Shown here in pieces: positions 28,710 to 38,646 of a stretch of DNA of 64,000 nt. This DNA is from Spirochaetota bacterium. GTDB taxonomy: Bacteria; Spirochaetota; UBA4802; JAFGDQ01. The stretch covers positions 89,782 through 153,781 of the forward strand of contig JAXHTS010000007.1 of NCBI GenBank assembly GCA_034190085.1. Direction: 5' to 3'. The notes beneath the pieces were generated by a model. The model was not told where the DNA came from. It saw only the letters and a program-made list of their open reading frames with translations, and did no database searches. Positions within the stretch are counted from its first letter, which is position 1; the number at the start of each line of letters is the position of its first letter. A program made the position numbers and the translations under genes.

Positions 28710-30524
28710 TCATAACTCATTATAAACCTGAATAAACTTGCCAACCAGATCCTTAAAATAAGTTACCGCGTCAATTATCGGTTGCTCACTTCGCATATCA
28801 ACACCAGCAACGAGCAACTCATCAATAGGAAACGCGCTGCTTCCCATAGATAAAAACTTAAGATATGCATCCCTTGCCAGCTCTCCACCCTGTTGGACTC
28901 TTTTGGCCAGTGCAATACTAGCTGATATACCTGTCGCGTATTGATAGACATAAAAGGAAGAATAAAAATGTGGTATTCTCAAACACTCTAATACAATTGA
29001 CTCATCTATTTCTACTGTATCTCCAAAATATATCTCAAGCAATTCCTTATAGGTTGATGTTAGGATGTCAAGTGTGAGTGCTTTATTCTCTTCCACCATA
29101 TTATGTGTAATATTTTCGAAATGAGCAAACATGGTTTGCCTGAAAAGGGTACCTCGTATATTATCTATCTCACGATTGAGAATATATGCCCTCATCCTAT
29201 TGTCGTCCTTATAGCGACTTAAGAGATAATTGCTTAGAAGCACTTCATTGAAGGTGGATGCTACTTCTGCAACAAATATTGAATAGCTATGATATACATA
29301 GGGCTGAGTTTTTGCAGAATAATAGGAATGCATGGAATGACCAGCCTCATGAATTAATGTATATATGCTATTAATATTATCATCATGATAGTTCAATAGT
29401 ATATATGGGGGAGAATCGTAACATCCCGAGGAATAAGCCCCGCTTCTCTTTCCACGATTCTCATATCTATCAACCCATCCCCCCAAAAGCCCCTCTCTCA
29501 TTATTCTTACATACTCATCACCCAATGGTGCTAAAGCATTTGCACAAAGGTCTACAGCTTCCTCAAAAGGCATCCCAAATTTGATGTCATCAACTATTGG
29601 GGCATAGATGTCACAAAAGCGCTGAACCTTTAAACCTAAAACCTTCTTCCTGAAATCTAAATATTCAAATAGGGGTGAGAGGTTCCCTTTAACTACATCA
29701 ACCAGATTATCATAAACCTCTTCAGGGATATTATCTGGGAATATTGAAGCGCTCTTACTGCTATTAAATTTTCTGATTCTCGCATATATGCTATCCTTCT
29801 TGATTGAAGAGGATAATGAAGCTGCAATACTATGCTTATGATCCTTGTAAGCCCCATAGTACTGGGAAAAGGCTTTCTCTCTCACCTTGCTATTTCTGCT
29901 CATCAAAAAATGTACAAAATTTCCATGGCTCAATTCTATTTCATTCCCATCTTCATCCTCAAGCATACCAAACTTCAGGTCAGCATTATCGAGTTGAGTA
30001 AAAAAAAGTGACGGCGCATAGGCGATCTCCCTGGACATCGCCAAAACCTCTTCAACCCCCTCTGAAAGCGTATGTTCTCTAAATCTAAGTATCTTCTCAA
30101 GGTGAAAAGAATATTTCTTAATCCTCTCATCCTTGATATAACCATTCATATCATCTTCAGGAATGGCCTGTATTTCAGGCGTCATAAAACTTGAAAGCTC
30201 CGAGATTCTTGCATGAAGGGCTATAGCTCTCTGTTGAAATCCAAAATACTCCTGATTTGTTTTATCCTCATCACTCTTTAGATGAGCATATGTAAAAAGC
30301 CTATCCATCCTTCTCGATATCTCTAAATCAAACTCAATCGCCTTACTGAATAGATCAACCGACTCACCTAAATATCCTTTGAAGGAAGCGTATCCCTTTA
30401 TTCCTTCTTCCAATTCTCCATAAAGGGACTCCCACCCCTCATCGCTATTAAAAAGGTGTGAAAGATTCCATTTGTGTTTATCAAGGATTTCATCCCTCTG
30501 GGGAATATGTTTATTAATACTCAT
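28710..30524 (-). CDS. pepF: Oligoendopeptidase F (M3B family)
   Basis: The 604-residue enzyme has the zinc-metallopeptidase motif HEAGH in LIHEAGHSMHSYY at about residue 393, with the third ligand Glu in FVAEVASTFNEVLL. Length and order (helical N-terminal half, catalytic C-terminal half) match PepF, a cytoplasmic enzyme that trims oligopeptides. There is no signal peptide. It is separated from the U32 gene by about 190 bases and from the nitroreductase gene by about 110 bases, so it may be monocistronic. Confidence 0.95.
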   Translation of the reverse strand: MSINKHIPQRDEILDKHKWNLSHLFNSDEGWESLYGELEEGIKGYASFKGYLGESVDLFSKAIEFDLEISRRMDRLFTYAHLKSDEDKTNQEYFGFQQRAIALHARISELSSFMTPEIQAIPEDDMNGYIKDERIKKYSFHLEKILRFREHTLSEGVEEVLAMSREIAYAPSLFFTQLDNADLKFGMLEDEDGNEIELSHGNFVHFLMSRNSKVREKAFSQYYGAYKDHKHSIAASLSSSIKKDSIYARIRKFNSSKSASIFPDNIPEEVYDNLVDVVKGNLSPLFEYLDFRKKVLGLKVQRFCDIYAPIVDDIKFGMPFEEAVDLCANALAPLGDEYVRIMREGLLGGWVDRYENRGKRSGAYSSGCYDSPPYILLNYHDDNINSIYTLIHEAGHSMHSYYSAKTQPYVYHSYSIFVAEVASTFNEVLLSNYLLSRYKDDNRMRAYILNREIDNIRGTLFRQTMFAHFENITHNMVEENKALTLDILTSTYKELLEIYFGDTVEIDESIVLECLRIPHFYSSFYVYQYATGISASIALAKRVQQGGELARDAYLKFLSMGSSAFPIDELLVAGVDMRSEQPIIDAVTYFKDLVGKFIQVYNEL

Positions 30525-30631
30525 AGGAGTGTCAACCCCTCCTTAGCAGATGTATTACTTTAACATAAATATTTCAACATGATTAGATAGCTTACCCTTA
30601 TGTAAATAGAGTAATCCAAGAAGGTCTATTT

Positions 30632-31186
30632 CTACAGTGATTGTCCGAATCTATTAGAATGAGTAAATTCATTAAGCTCCTTACGAGGAGGTCCCTCCTT
30701 CACCTCTGTTGCTGGTTTACCTATTGGCACAACAACAACAACCTCATAATCCTCAGGAAGTTCAATTAACTTCCTGCAGGCATCATGATCCAAGAGTCCA
30801 ACAACCACGCTTCCCAGACCTAACTCATGAGCCTTTAAACTAATATTCTGAACCGCCATACCTAGATCAAACATGAACCATTCGGAAAATTTAGTCCTTT
30901 TAATTCCTTGTTTATATCCTGCAACCCCCCTTTTAGCACAAGCGATGATCAAGACCGATGCAGCATTCGAGCATTTGGTAGCTGGATTCTTCTCTGAATA
31001 TGTGGCTGTCACCTCTTTAATAAGATTCTTTTCTCTGATTATAACAAACTCCCAGGTTTGTGTATTCGCCCATGATGGAGCCCATCTTGCTGCCTCGATT
31101 ATCTCTCTTATCTCTTCATTACTAACATAATAATCAGTGAAATTTCTAATGCTTCTCCTCTTTAGAATTGCTTCCTGTAACAGCAT
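30632..31186 (-). CDS. Nitroreductase-family FMN oxidoreductase
   Basis: The preferred start is ATG at 31186, 5 bases after GGAGG; the frame extends to a TTG at 31198, but that lies in the ribosome-binding site. The 184-residue protein has the flavin-binding start ILKRRSIRNFTDYYVSNEEI, WAPSWANTQTWEFVII and the GLGSVVVGLLDHDACRKLIELP segment typical of NfsA/NfnB-like enzymes that reduce nitro or quinone compounds with NAD(P)H. The true substrate is unknown. It appears to stand alone. Confidence 0.9.
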   Translation of the reverse strand: MLLQEAILKRRSIRNFTDYYVSNEEIREIIEAARWAPSWANTQTWEFVIIREKNLIKEVTATYSEKNPATKCSNAASVLIIACAKRGVAGYKQGIKRTKFSEWFMFDLGMAVQNISLKAHELGLGSVVVGLLDHDACRKLIELPEDYEVVVVVPIGKPATEVKEGPPRKELNEFTHSNRFGQSL

Positions 31187-31435
31187 ATTAACCTCCAAAT
31201 AGTATAAGGATAGGTAATCTATGTGAAATGATGATTTCTTCCCAGCATTGTAGAGTTGAAAAGACCTTCGAGTTTAATGGCCATCCTCAAGTTATGTCGA
31301 ATAATTGAACTCATTTTATTTTAGATATCTTTAGCTGAATGAATTGTATGAGTTGAATTTCGAAAAAAAGATTCATACAAGTATTGTAATAAAACATATT
31401 AATAGACAACTAATTTTCGAACCTCCATAGGAATT

Positions 31436-31864
31436 TTAGTCATTATCAATATCAAATATATTCTTCAAGTCTTCATCATCAACTGCTTCCTTGTTTTGCA
31501 TCAATAGGTAATTATCATCTTTTTGTATTAACTGTCTCTTCAGATAAGGGTATTCTTTATTGAAAATCTTAACAAATCGCTCTATCTCATCTTCAGGATT
31601 TAGAAATTGTACTGCTACCTCTTTCCCATCTATTCTCAATACCTTGCCAGTCATAATAATCCTTCTTGATCTAAAGGGGAATTTTATTTGAATAACGTCA
31701 TTCTGATTTATTGTCGAGTTTCTTAAAAAACAGACTCCACCCGCGCTGAGATTAATAATCTCTACTTTAAATACAACATCACTCTCATTTGTTTTATATT
31801 CAACAAAAAGGGCAGTAGTTTTTAATCTATCAAAGTTTCTTCTTTCCATTGCTCTATCAATCAT
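31436..31864 (-). CDS. PilZ-domain protein
   Basis: The 142-residue protein begins ERRNFDRLKTTALFVEY and has INLSAGGVCFL, the two halves of the PilZ c-di-GMP-binding signature (an R-x-x-x-R-like start and D/N-x-S-x-x-G). It therefore probably reports cyclic di-GMP, although the first motif is not canonical and binding should not be assumed. It is the last gene of a tight operon: two bases separate it from the GNAT gene, and one base separates that from the SPOR gene. Confidence 0.85.
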   Translation of the reverse strand: MIDRAMERRNFDRLKTTALFVEYKTNESDVVFKVEIINLSAGGVCFLRNSTINQNDVIQIKFPFRSRRIIMTGKVLRIDGKEVAVQFLNPEDEIERFVKIFNKEYPYLKRQLIQKDDNYLLMQNKEAVDDEDLKNIFDIDND

Positions 31865-31866
31865 TG

Positions 31867-32376
31867 TCAGATAGGAGCTGTTTTATGATCAGAGAAGACA
31901 AGGGCTATCTCACCGCAATTGTCCTTGTTTTTACAAGTTCGACAGTCTTTCCAAATCTTCTCTGGAAGAGTCTCTTTGGGAATCTCGATAAAACCGAATT
32001 TCCTAAAAAAATCCGGTGAATAGGTTAGTGTAAATATCTTCGCTGTTAAGTATTTGTTTAATAACTCTCTGACTAAATATAATAATAAAGTTGAGCCGAT
32101 CTCCCTACCACACAATTCCCTTTTAACTGCTAAAGATCTCACCTCCTTTAACTCTTTGCCATAGTCATAATAAGAGATAACACCTGCGACTTCGTTCAAA
32201 TGATGGGAATCAATTATCTCAGCCAATAAAAAGTGTTTTATATGTTTACGAATATTGCTCCTGGTTCTTGCAAGGATTATGTCCTCATCAGAGTATGACT
32301 TTATTATTTGGTAAATATATTCAACATCCACCAAGGTAGCTCTTCTAACACTAATACCTATGTCATTTGACTTCAT
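31867..32376 (-). CDS. GNAT N-acetyltransferase, short ArgA-like (N-acetylglutamate synthase type)
   Basis: The 169-residue GNAT protein has the acetyl-CoA loop ELCGREIGSTLLLYLV and a C-terminal segment ETLPEKIWKDCRTCKNKDNC, which closely resembles the short stand-alone N-acetylglutamate synthases that begin arginine synthesis without an amino-acid-kinase domain. The Cys residues (C-x2-C-x5-C) could bind a metal. No other arg gene is present. It sits between the SPOR and PilZ genes with gaps of one and two bases. Confidence 0.75.
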   Translation of the reverse strand: MKSNDIGISVRRATLVDVEYIYQIIKSYSDEDIILARTRSNIRKHIKHFLLAEIIDSHHLNEVAGVISYYDYGKELKEVRSLAVKRELCGREIGSTLLLYLVRELLNKYLTAKIFTLTYSPDFFRKFGFIEIPKETLPEKIWKDCRTCKNKDNCGEIALVFSDHKTAPI

Positions 32377-32377
32377 T

Positions 32378-32971
32378 TCATCTTTTGAAAATGGATGCTT
32401 TATTGTAGAGGTCTTTGCTATAATTTAGTTCAATCTTCTTTAGAGATATTTCCGCTTCTTCCTTATTTCGATATGGTCCAACATACACCCTATAATATCC
32501 CTTATTTTTCGATAAAATTACAGTATGTCCCTGATTACTCAAAGAGGAAGCGATTTCATGAGAACTTGTCCTATTATAATTTTCCCCTACCCTTATTACA
32601 AAGGGAAATTTTTCTCTTGGGAAAAGTTTCTTTGAGAAGGTAGAATCACCTGTATTAACTGAAACATCCTTTATTAGATGTGTAACCTTTTCACCAATGC
32701 TGGTTACTCTCTTTTTTGTATCTTCATCAACAATCTCCTTTTTTGATCCAGAAGCGAATTTTATCCCCATAACCAATCCAACAGTATAAGAGGCGATACA
32801 GAGGGCAATAATGATAAATATCATCCCCCTTGCCCTTCTTCTGCTCTTTTCCTCGTCTTTATAATTTCTGGGAGGATATGTTTTTATAAATTCTGGATCA
32901 ACTGAATAGAATTGATGGTGATGAGGAGGTGTTTTTTTTATCCTGTCAGTATAATGGTCCATATTCTGCAT
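32378..32971 (-). CDS. Membrane-anchored SPOR-domain protein
   Basis: The 197-residue protein has a basic cytoplasmic start (KSRRRARG), one membrane helix at about 50-72, a linker, and a C-terminal SPOR domain (FVIRVGENYNRTSSHEIASSL, then VYVGPYRNKEEAEISLKKI). SPOR domains bind denuded septal peptidoglycan, so a role in cell division or wall remodelling is likely. It is the first gene of the operon with the ArgA-like and PilZ genes. Confidence 0.88.
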   Translation of the reverse strand: MQNMDHYTDRIKKTPPHHHQFYSVDPEFIKTYPPRNYKDEEKSRRRARGMIFIIIALCIASYTVGLVMGIKFASGSKKEIVDEDTKKRVTSIGEKVTHLIKDVSVNTGDSTFSKKLFPREKFPFVIRVGENYNRTSSHEIASSLSNQGHTVILSKNKGYYRVYVGPYRNKEEAEISLKKIELNYSKDLYNKASIFKR

Positions 32972-33164
32972 AATAAGCCTTACCTTTTATTCGCAGTATT
33001 ATACTTCCGTGAATTATTTTGCCGCAAATATTTATCAATATCAATATATTACATCCATGTAATTAATTGATATTACGCTGCATTAAGAAGTATATAGATA
33101 AAAAACAATATACATCCTAGCTTTTATTTTCGGCATTCAATTGAAAGATTTAAAGGTAAAAAAC

Positions 33165-33887
33165 TTATTCGTGAATCTGTACAATTTCCTTTAAGGCTTT
33201 AATCTCTCTATCAGTTAAAATCCTATATTGTCCCGAACCTATTCCAGATAGTCCAAGAGGTCCAAAGGCGATTCTTTTCAAACCCTCTACCCTATATCCA
33301 AATCCCTGAAAGGTCATTCTTATCTGCCTTTTTCTACCCTCCATCATCCCCATCCTTATTGTTTGTCTTGAAATATCAAGGGTATCAATCTGAGAGGGAT
33401 AAGTCTTTCTGTTATATAAATATATCCCCTTCTCAATCTTATATTCATGTGATTTTTTTAGAGGTTTATCCAATTTTACTATATATACCTTAGTAACGTG
33501 ATATTTTGGGTGGGATAACTTATATGCCATATCGCCGTCATTGGTAAATAGAAGCAAACCCTCTGTATCCTTATCCAACCTTCCAACGGGAAAGATCCTC
33601 TCCTTTTTATATATAGCTGGAATCATATCCATAACGATCGGTCGTCCCCTGGAGTCGCTCATTGCTGTGATGTAACCCCTAGGCTTATTTAGGATAAGAT
33701 AATGAAGCTTCTTAATAAGATTAAGCCTTCCCCTATCTAATTCCACAATATCATTAACTGTATCAACTGTGAATGAGAGATCTTCAACAATGGCGCCATT
33801 CACCCTTATTCTTTTCGTCAGGATATAGTCTTCAACCTTTCGCCTAGAACCTAATCCACATAGAGAGAGATATCTATTTATTCTCAC
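33165..33887 (-). CDS. Pseudouridine synthase, RluB/RsuA family
   Basis: A GTG at 33887 directly follows GGGGGAGGTGTG and gives the family's usual start (RINRYLSLCGLGSRRK); the frame extends ten codons to an ATG at 33917 but without a good ribosome-binding site. An S4 RNA-binding domain is followed by the catalytic domain with GRLDKDTEGLLLFTNDG, whose Asp is the conserved nucleophile, and ends with EGRKRQIRMTFQGFGY. RluB-type enzymes modify 23S rRNA; RsuA acts on 16S. The exact site cannot be told. Confidence 0.93.
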   Translation of the reverse strand: MRINRYLSLCGLGSRRKVEDYILTKRIRVNGAIVEDLSFTVDTVNDIVELDRGRLNLIKKLHYLILNKPRGYITAMSDSRGRPIVMDMIPAIYKKERIFPVGRLDKDTEGLLLFTNDGDMAYKLSHPKYHVTKVYIVKLDKPLKKSHEYKIEKGIYLYNRKTYPSQIDTLDISRQTIRMGMMEGRKRQIRMTFQGFGYRVEGLKRIAFGPLGLSGIGSGQYRILTDREIKALKEIVQIHE

Positions 33888-33926
33888 CACACCTCCTCCC
33901 CCAATAACATTATTCATAGGGCAAGG

Positions 33927-34625
33927 TCATCTTCTAGAAATCCTCCTAAATTTCAGCTCACCCCTTCTCAGAATCTTTTTCAAATAGTATTCCTTACCCC
34001 TTTGTAAATAATTAAGATTATACCCAAAGGATGTCCCATTTAAAAAAATGATCTCGTTATCTTTAAAGCTAAAATTATAATCTCCGGCAATCTTCTCATC
34101 ACCCTTACGATATGATATATATTCCCCATTTCTATATATCTCCAAACAGTGTTCAGTAAAATCACCCTGACTGTTTATACTCCACCATGTTCCCGCTAAT
34201 TCGGACTTTAATTTCTTTGATTCCTTCTCCCAAAAGCTTAATAAAAACTCATCTATGATCTTATCGCTATTACCCGAAAAAATCCTAATGTTCTTTCCAT
34301 ATGTCCAACCTACAATTCCATTAAATAATCTTACCTTATACCAATAATCTTCACTCTTCCCAATCCAACTCTTCTCCTTCGAGGCCTCAACAATTTCGAC
34401 AATGTCTCCAAGATTTAGTTGATCGATCAGAGAAGAGTATATAAAGGGATCTACCCTTAATGCGCTCTTATCGATGAGTATTAGCCCCTTTTTTTGTGAA
34501 ACAGGAGTAGGACTCGTATTCCTTTCAGTATTATAGTTGCATGATATTGATATCATAAATAGATAGAGCACCATGCATTGTGTTAAAAAAGAAGTGAATA
34601 TTAATTTATGTTTTACATTATACAT
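33927..34625 (-). CDS. Lipoprotein with bacterial SH3 domain
   Basis: The 232-residue protein has a hydrophobic signal with FMISISC as a likely lipobox, then an SH3b-like domain at about 45-115 (LRVDPFIYSSLIDQLNLGDIVEI, then WYKVRLFNGIVGWTYGKNIRI). The C-terminal part (about 145-232) is beta-rich and resembles lipocalin/META-type small folds but is not identified. SH3b domains often bind peptidoglycan. It lies just upstream of the pseudouridine synthase gene on the same strand. Confidence 0.75.
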   Translation of the reverse strand: MYNVKHKLIFTSFLTQCMVLYLFMISISCNYNTERNTSPTPVSQKKGLILIDKSALRVDPFIYSSLIDQLNLGDIVEIVEASKEKSWIGKSEDYWYKVRLFNGIVGWTYGKNIRIFSGNSDKIIDEFLLSFWEKESKKLKSELAGTWWSINSQGDFTEHCLEIYRNGEYISYRKGDEKIAGDYNFSFKDNEIIFLNGTSFGYNLNYLQRGKEYYLKKILRRGELKFRRISRR

Positions 34626-34794
34626 TTTGAACCATTATAAATATCAATATTTTTATGAGTCGTGGTAATATCCTCCGCTATGTCGATGTATATCCCAACT
34701 AACCGACTTCATTTTGTATTCATCATATTTCGTGATCCTTCTTTCATATATGTTTTATCCATCCGGTAATTAGTATTATGAAAAAATCGATACT

Positions 34795-37700
34795 TCAGCG
34801 AATTAAGATAATCCTCTCATTCTCCTTTTTCTCGATAAACCTTGTAAACTCTCTAAATAGATCATACTCCTCGACATCTATCCTATAATGCTTAAAGTGT
34901 AATATGGAATATACCTCTATCTTCTTATCACTCAGAATATACCTAAATGAAGCATCGTATTTATCGGAGTTGAATTCATCGTTATTCGGAATGCTGTGCA
35001 CATCAAAACCATCAGGAATATGATATGTTATACTTATCTCGCTAGTCCACTTTCCTGGAAGCTCGAGAGGGAATCTTCTATCTTTAAGCATGCAATAGTT
35101 CCTATAGTAATTTGAAGGAACCAAGAATGCCTTGAATACAATCTCCTCATTGCTCTTATTGAAAAAAGATGGGATGTCAACTCTATAACTATATGATACA
35201 GGCTTGTCTAAGTTGATTTCAAAATCCTTGAAATCTTTTACCCTTGACCCTGTAAATATCCTATTCCAGTATTCATTCAATCCCAGTATCCTCTTTTCCA
35301 TATCGAGCATATCATATCTAACCCTTGAGGCGAATGATCCCTGTTTACGGATGGTTCTCTCAAGTTTTGCTTCACCATTTTTATGGATTTTTATCTCTGT
35401 TGTCACCGCCTCGATATTTTCATCGAGAAATCGATCATTTATTTTTACAAAACTATAATCCTTCTCATCCAACAATAGCGCTGTCCTACCACGATCATTT
35501 GCCGGTAGTTCCTTAAAACCGGACATCTTTGCCGTACCGTCAACAAAGAGACCCTCACCAATGTCAACATAGCAGATTGCATGATTGAACTCACCCAGAT
35601 ATGGAACAGAGATGTCCGCATCTCCATTATCACTGGTTCGCAGGAGAGCCAACTTAACATCCACACCAACCTCCCTCAGCATGGCCATCAATACTATTGT
35701 GATATCCTTACAATCCCCCATCTTAGTATGATAGGTTAAATCAGCGCTTCTAGGCTGTATCCCCCCTATGCCAAATTCAAATCCCACATATCTTATCTCC
35801 CTATTAACATGATTGAAAATTTTTCTAACAAGATCCAATTTGTCATCATCTTCATCGGTAATTTTCGAAATAACACTCTTCATCTCCCCGCTAACCCTGA
35901 TCTTCCCCCTTACTAACGAAACATACCACCTATATAGATCACCCCAACTCTTATGAGAAGTGAAGCATACTGATGGTAAAATCTCTGAAGTATGAGGCAT
36001 TGCAATCTCCTCTTTATAGGGAGGAAGATTATGCAAATCTATTCTTATGATTTTCTTTTTTTTATCTTTAATATGTTCAACACTATCCTCGCTAATACCC
36101 TTGAGATGATAGTTTATGCCCTTTTTTTCAGGGAAGCTAATAACAATATTTGAATAAATTGTCCTGTATTTGTTTCCTGCTATTATTCTTTCTCCATAAT
36201 AATTTTTGTAAATATCTCCTCCCTTACTCTTGATAACATATCTCAGGTCAATTATGCTACCCTTGCGAATTGAGGGCAACGATATTATATTTGCTTCTAG
36301 ATCATAATACAGCCTAGCCTCAGGATCAGATAACGATCTCTTGTGGGAGATCGATGTCTCTATTATATCCCCGTTATTGATTACAAAACACCTTAGGTCT
36401 TCAATCCTGTCAGTTGAGGGATCTATGACTATATATTCCCTGGAAAACTCCTTTGCAAGGCTTGGATCATTGACTAAATATATTCTATGAATCCACTTTT
36501 CATAAGAACCATCTGAGAGAATCCTTATGGCGGTCTCTCTAAGAAGCGTGATTGCAGGCTCATTATTGTATTTAGCAGCCTTAATAGCAATGCTGGAAGG
36601 GGATTCGCTGATAAGATATCTTTCAATCTCCATTTGTTCATCATTGATGATCCTTAAATATCTTTTCAGCAAAAAATTATTGGGATTATACTTCAAAGCA
36701 AGATTCAAATAATATCTCGCGAGTTCCTCCTTCCCGATTTTATGGTAAGCTATACCCATTTGAAGGAGCACTTCTTTATTATATGGTGAGAGTTTCATTG
36801 CAGATGAGATTAGAGGAAGCGAGGCTTTGGCACAATGCATTTTTTCTGCTATTTCTGAGAGCTTTAACCTAATCCACACATTATTAGGGAAAAACCTCGA
36901 TGATCTATTCAAAATCTTCTCTATGCTATCATACATGCCCAATTTATCATAACATTCAATTAGATCATCGATATAATCCCTGTCATATCTATCCCCTTCA
37001 TATAGAATTTTATGGCACTGAGCTGCCTCCCTTTCCTTTTTTTGGGCTTTATATATCATTGCCTCAATAAGATAGGCATTGGAAGGATATTTGCTTTTTT
37101 TTAAAATCGAAGCTATCTTCAAGGCCTCATGATACCAGCCCAAGGAGATAAAGGCATTGGCCTTCAAAATTAAATAATTATTTGAGAGGGGATCAATATT
37201 CTTAATCATATCAATGATTTGAAACGCCTCAAATATAAAATTGTTATCCAGTTTGATCAGTGCTATCTCATTAAGCGATTCAATTCTATTTCTATTATTA
37301 AGGGATTTATAAAAGAAGGCGTCCTTCTTGTTCTCATCATCAACCATTAGCCCCTGATAATAGCACGATACTGAGGCTAATCCCCTATCGTTTTCTACTC
37401 TATTAAAATATTTTTGGGACTCCTTATCCTCTTCACTTGCTAATCCGGAAATATAATAGAGATATCCGATAAGGAAAGAAGAATATTCATTAGGATGATC
37501 ATAATTTAAAAGGCTCTCTAATGAACTAAAATATGAGGGTCTTAATAAAGAATCAGCTTCTCCTTGTTGAAGCAAATCCCCAGATTCAGCAGCATCCCCC
37601 ACTGCCCTTAAATAAGTAATTCTGAGAGACCACTTTACTCCATCATATGTTGAATCCCCCAGCTTTATGAGAATACTGTGTTCCCCCTTTTGAAGCAATA

Positions 37701-38496
37701 CCTTAAGGTGATACTGATCGAAGTCGAAGCCATGTCTCTTCCTATTTTCAACAATCCTCCCCCCATCAATCCAAATATCCATATAACCGGTTTTACCGAA
37801 TGATAGTATATATTCACCCGACTCATGAATATCTATTATCCTGTATAGGTAGAAGAGGGAATCATCAACCTTTGTAAATAGATCTTCAAAATCGATCATT
37901 CCAGTAAGGTCTGTTTTAGTATCAAACCATTTAACTATATTAATCTTGCCTAAATAAATCTCTGACTCAGAAAAACTTCTTTCTGGGGGATGTTCAATTT
38001 CAAAGTCTGAAGATCCCCTGTTATCAAAAGGCCCGATTATTCTATAATCACTGACAAAACCAAGAGAGTCTCTGATGGAATTAGCGTCTTTTATTCTGCC
38101 ATCCCTCAAGAAGAGCCTGTTTAGAAAAAAATTGATCCTTGCAGTTAAAAAGCGATCGCTACCTACTATCTCATTCCCATTTCGAATCCTTATAAGGGAT
38201 TGAATGCCCCTCTCAATCAATTCTTGATACTCTATAAGCTCCATTAGTCTGAATAGATTCGTTTCAATTAGAACTGGATCACTCAGATTTAATGTCCATT
38301 CTTCAATGATTTCAATTGCTCTTTCATACTTTCCTTGGGCCTTATAATTTAGATAATCCCTCTCTTCTCTAATAATACTCTTTTGATCAGTTGCTGATAG
38401 AGCATAAAGCCTTTCAAATGTGCCGTAGTAGTGCATCAAAAAAGTTAAGATAACCAAGAGGGTATACAGTTTTATCTTTGACTTATTAGTCTTCAT
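34795..38496 (-). CDS. Giant secreted TPR/DUF3857/transglutaminase-like protein, catalytic triad intact
   Basis: The 1233-residue protein has a signal peptide or N-terminal anchor, an all-helical TPR-rich region to about residue 620 with a PA14-like beta section at about 150-290, a DUF3857 domain at about 650-800, and a transglutaminase-like Cys-peptidase core. The triad is visible: Cys in KMGDCKDIT at about 927, His in EFNHAICYV at about 968 and Asp in LFVDGTAK at about 984. Such proteins may act on peptide or cell-wall substrates in the periplasm. A shorter TPR protein is divergently transcribed next to it. A paralogue at 50046-53780 lacks the triad. Confidence 0.85.
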   Translation of the reverse strand: MKTNKSKIKLYTLLVILTFLMHYYGTFERLYALSATDQKSIIREERDYLNYKAQGKYERAIEIIEEWTLNLSDPVLIETNLFRLMELIEYQELIERGIQSLIRIRNGNEIVGSDRFLTARINFFLNRLFLRDGRIKDANSIRDSLGFVSDYRIIGPFDNRGSSDFEIEHPPERSFSESEIYLGKINIVKWFDTKTDLTGMIDFEDLFTKVDDSLFYLYRIIDIHESGEYILSFGKTGYMDIWIDGGRIVENRKRHGFDFDQYHLKVLLQKGEHSILIKLGDSTYDGVKWSLRITYLRAVGDAAESGDLLQQGEADSLLRPSYFSSLESLLNYDHPNEYSSFLIGYLYYISGLASEEDKESQKYFNRVENDRGLASVSCYYQGLMVDDENKKDAFFYKSLNNRNRIESLNEIALIKLDNNFIFEAFQIIDMIKNIDPLSNNYLILKANAFISLGWYHEALKIASILKKSKYPSNAYLIEAMIYKAQKKEREAAQCHKILYEGDRYDRDYIDDLIECYDKLGMYDSIEKILNRSSRFFPNNVWIRLKLSEIAEKMHCAKASLPLISSAMKLSPYNKEVLLQMGIAYHKIGKEELARYYLNLALKYNPNNFLLKRYLRIINDEQMEIERYLISESPSSIAIKAAKYNNEPAITLLRETAIRILSDGSYEKWIHRIYLVNDPSLAKEFSREYIVIDPSTDRIEDLRCFVINNGDIIETSISHKRSLSDPEARLYYDLEANIISLPSIRKGSIIDLRYVIKSKGGDIYKNYYGERIIAGNKYRTIYSNIVISFPEKKGINYHLKGISEDSVEHIKDKKKKIIRIDLHNLPPYKEEIAMPHTSEILPSVCFTSHKSWGDLYRWYVSLVRGKIRVSGEMKSVISKITDEDDDKLDLVRKIFNHVNREIRYVGFEFGIGGIQPRSADLTYHTKMGDCKDITIVLMAMLREVGVDVKLALLRTSDNGDADISVPYLGEFNHAICYVDIGEGLFVDGTAKMSGFKELPANDRGRTALLLDEKDYSFVKINDRFLDENIEAVTTEIKIHKNGEAKLERTIRKQGSFASRVRYDMLDMEKRILGLNEYWNRIFTGSRVKDFKDFEINLDKPVSYSYRVDIPSFFNKSNEEIVFKAFLVPSNYYRNYCMLKDRRFPLELPGKWTSEISITYHIPDGFDVHSIPNNDEFNSDKYDASFRYILSDKKIEVYSILHFKHYRIDVEEYDLFREFTRFIEKKENERIILIR

Positions 38497-38646
38497 GATT
38501 CCATATTATATATATAATTCTGTTAAATCGAAATAAATGAGTATTAAAGATTTCACCCAATCCCAACTGGATAGCGCTTTTCTATAATCCTCTGAATAAA
38601 AACTTTCATATGAATACACTGAGCGATTAAGTATTGTTGGCAGTAA

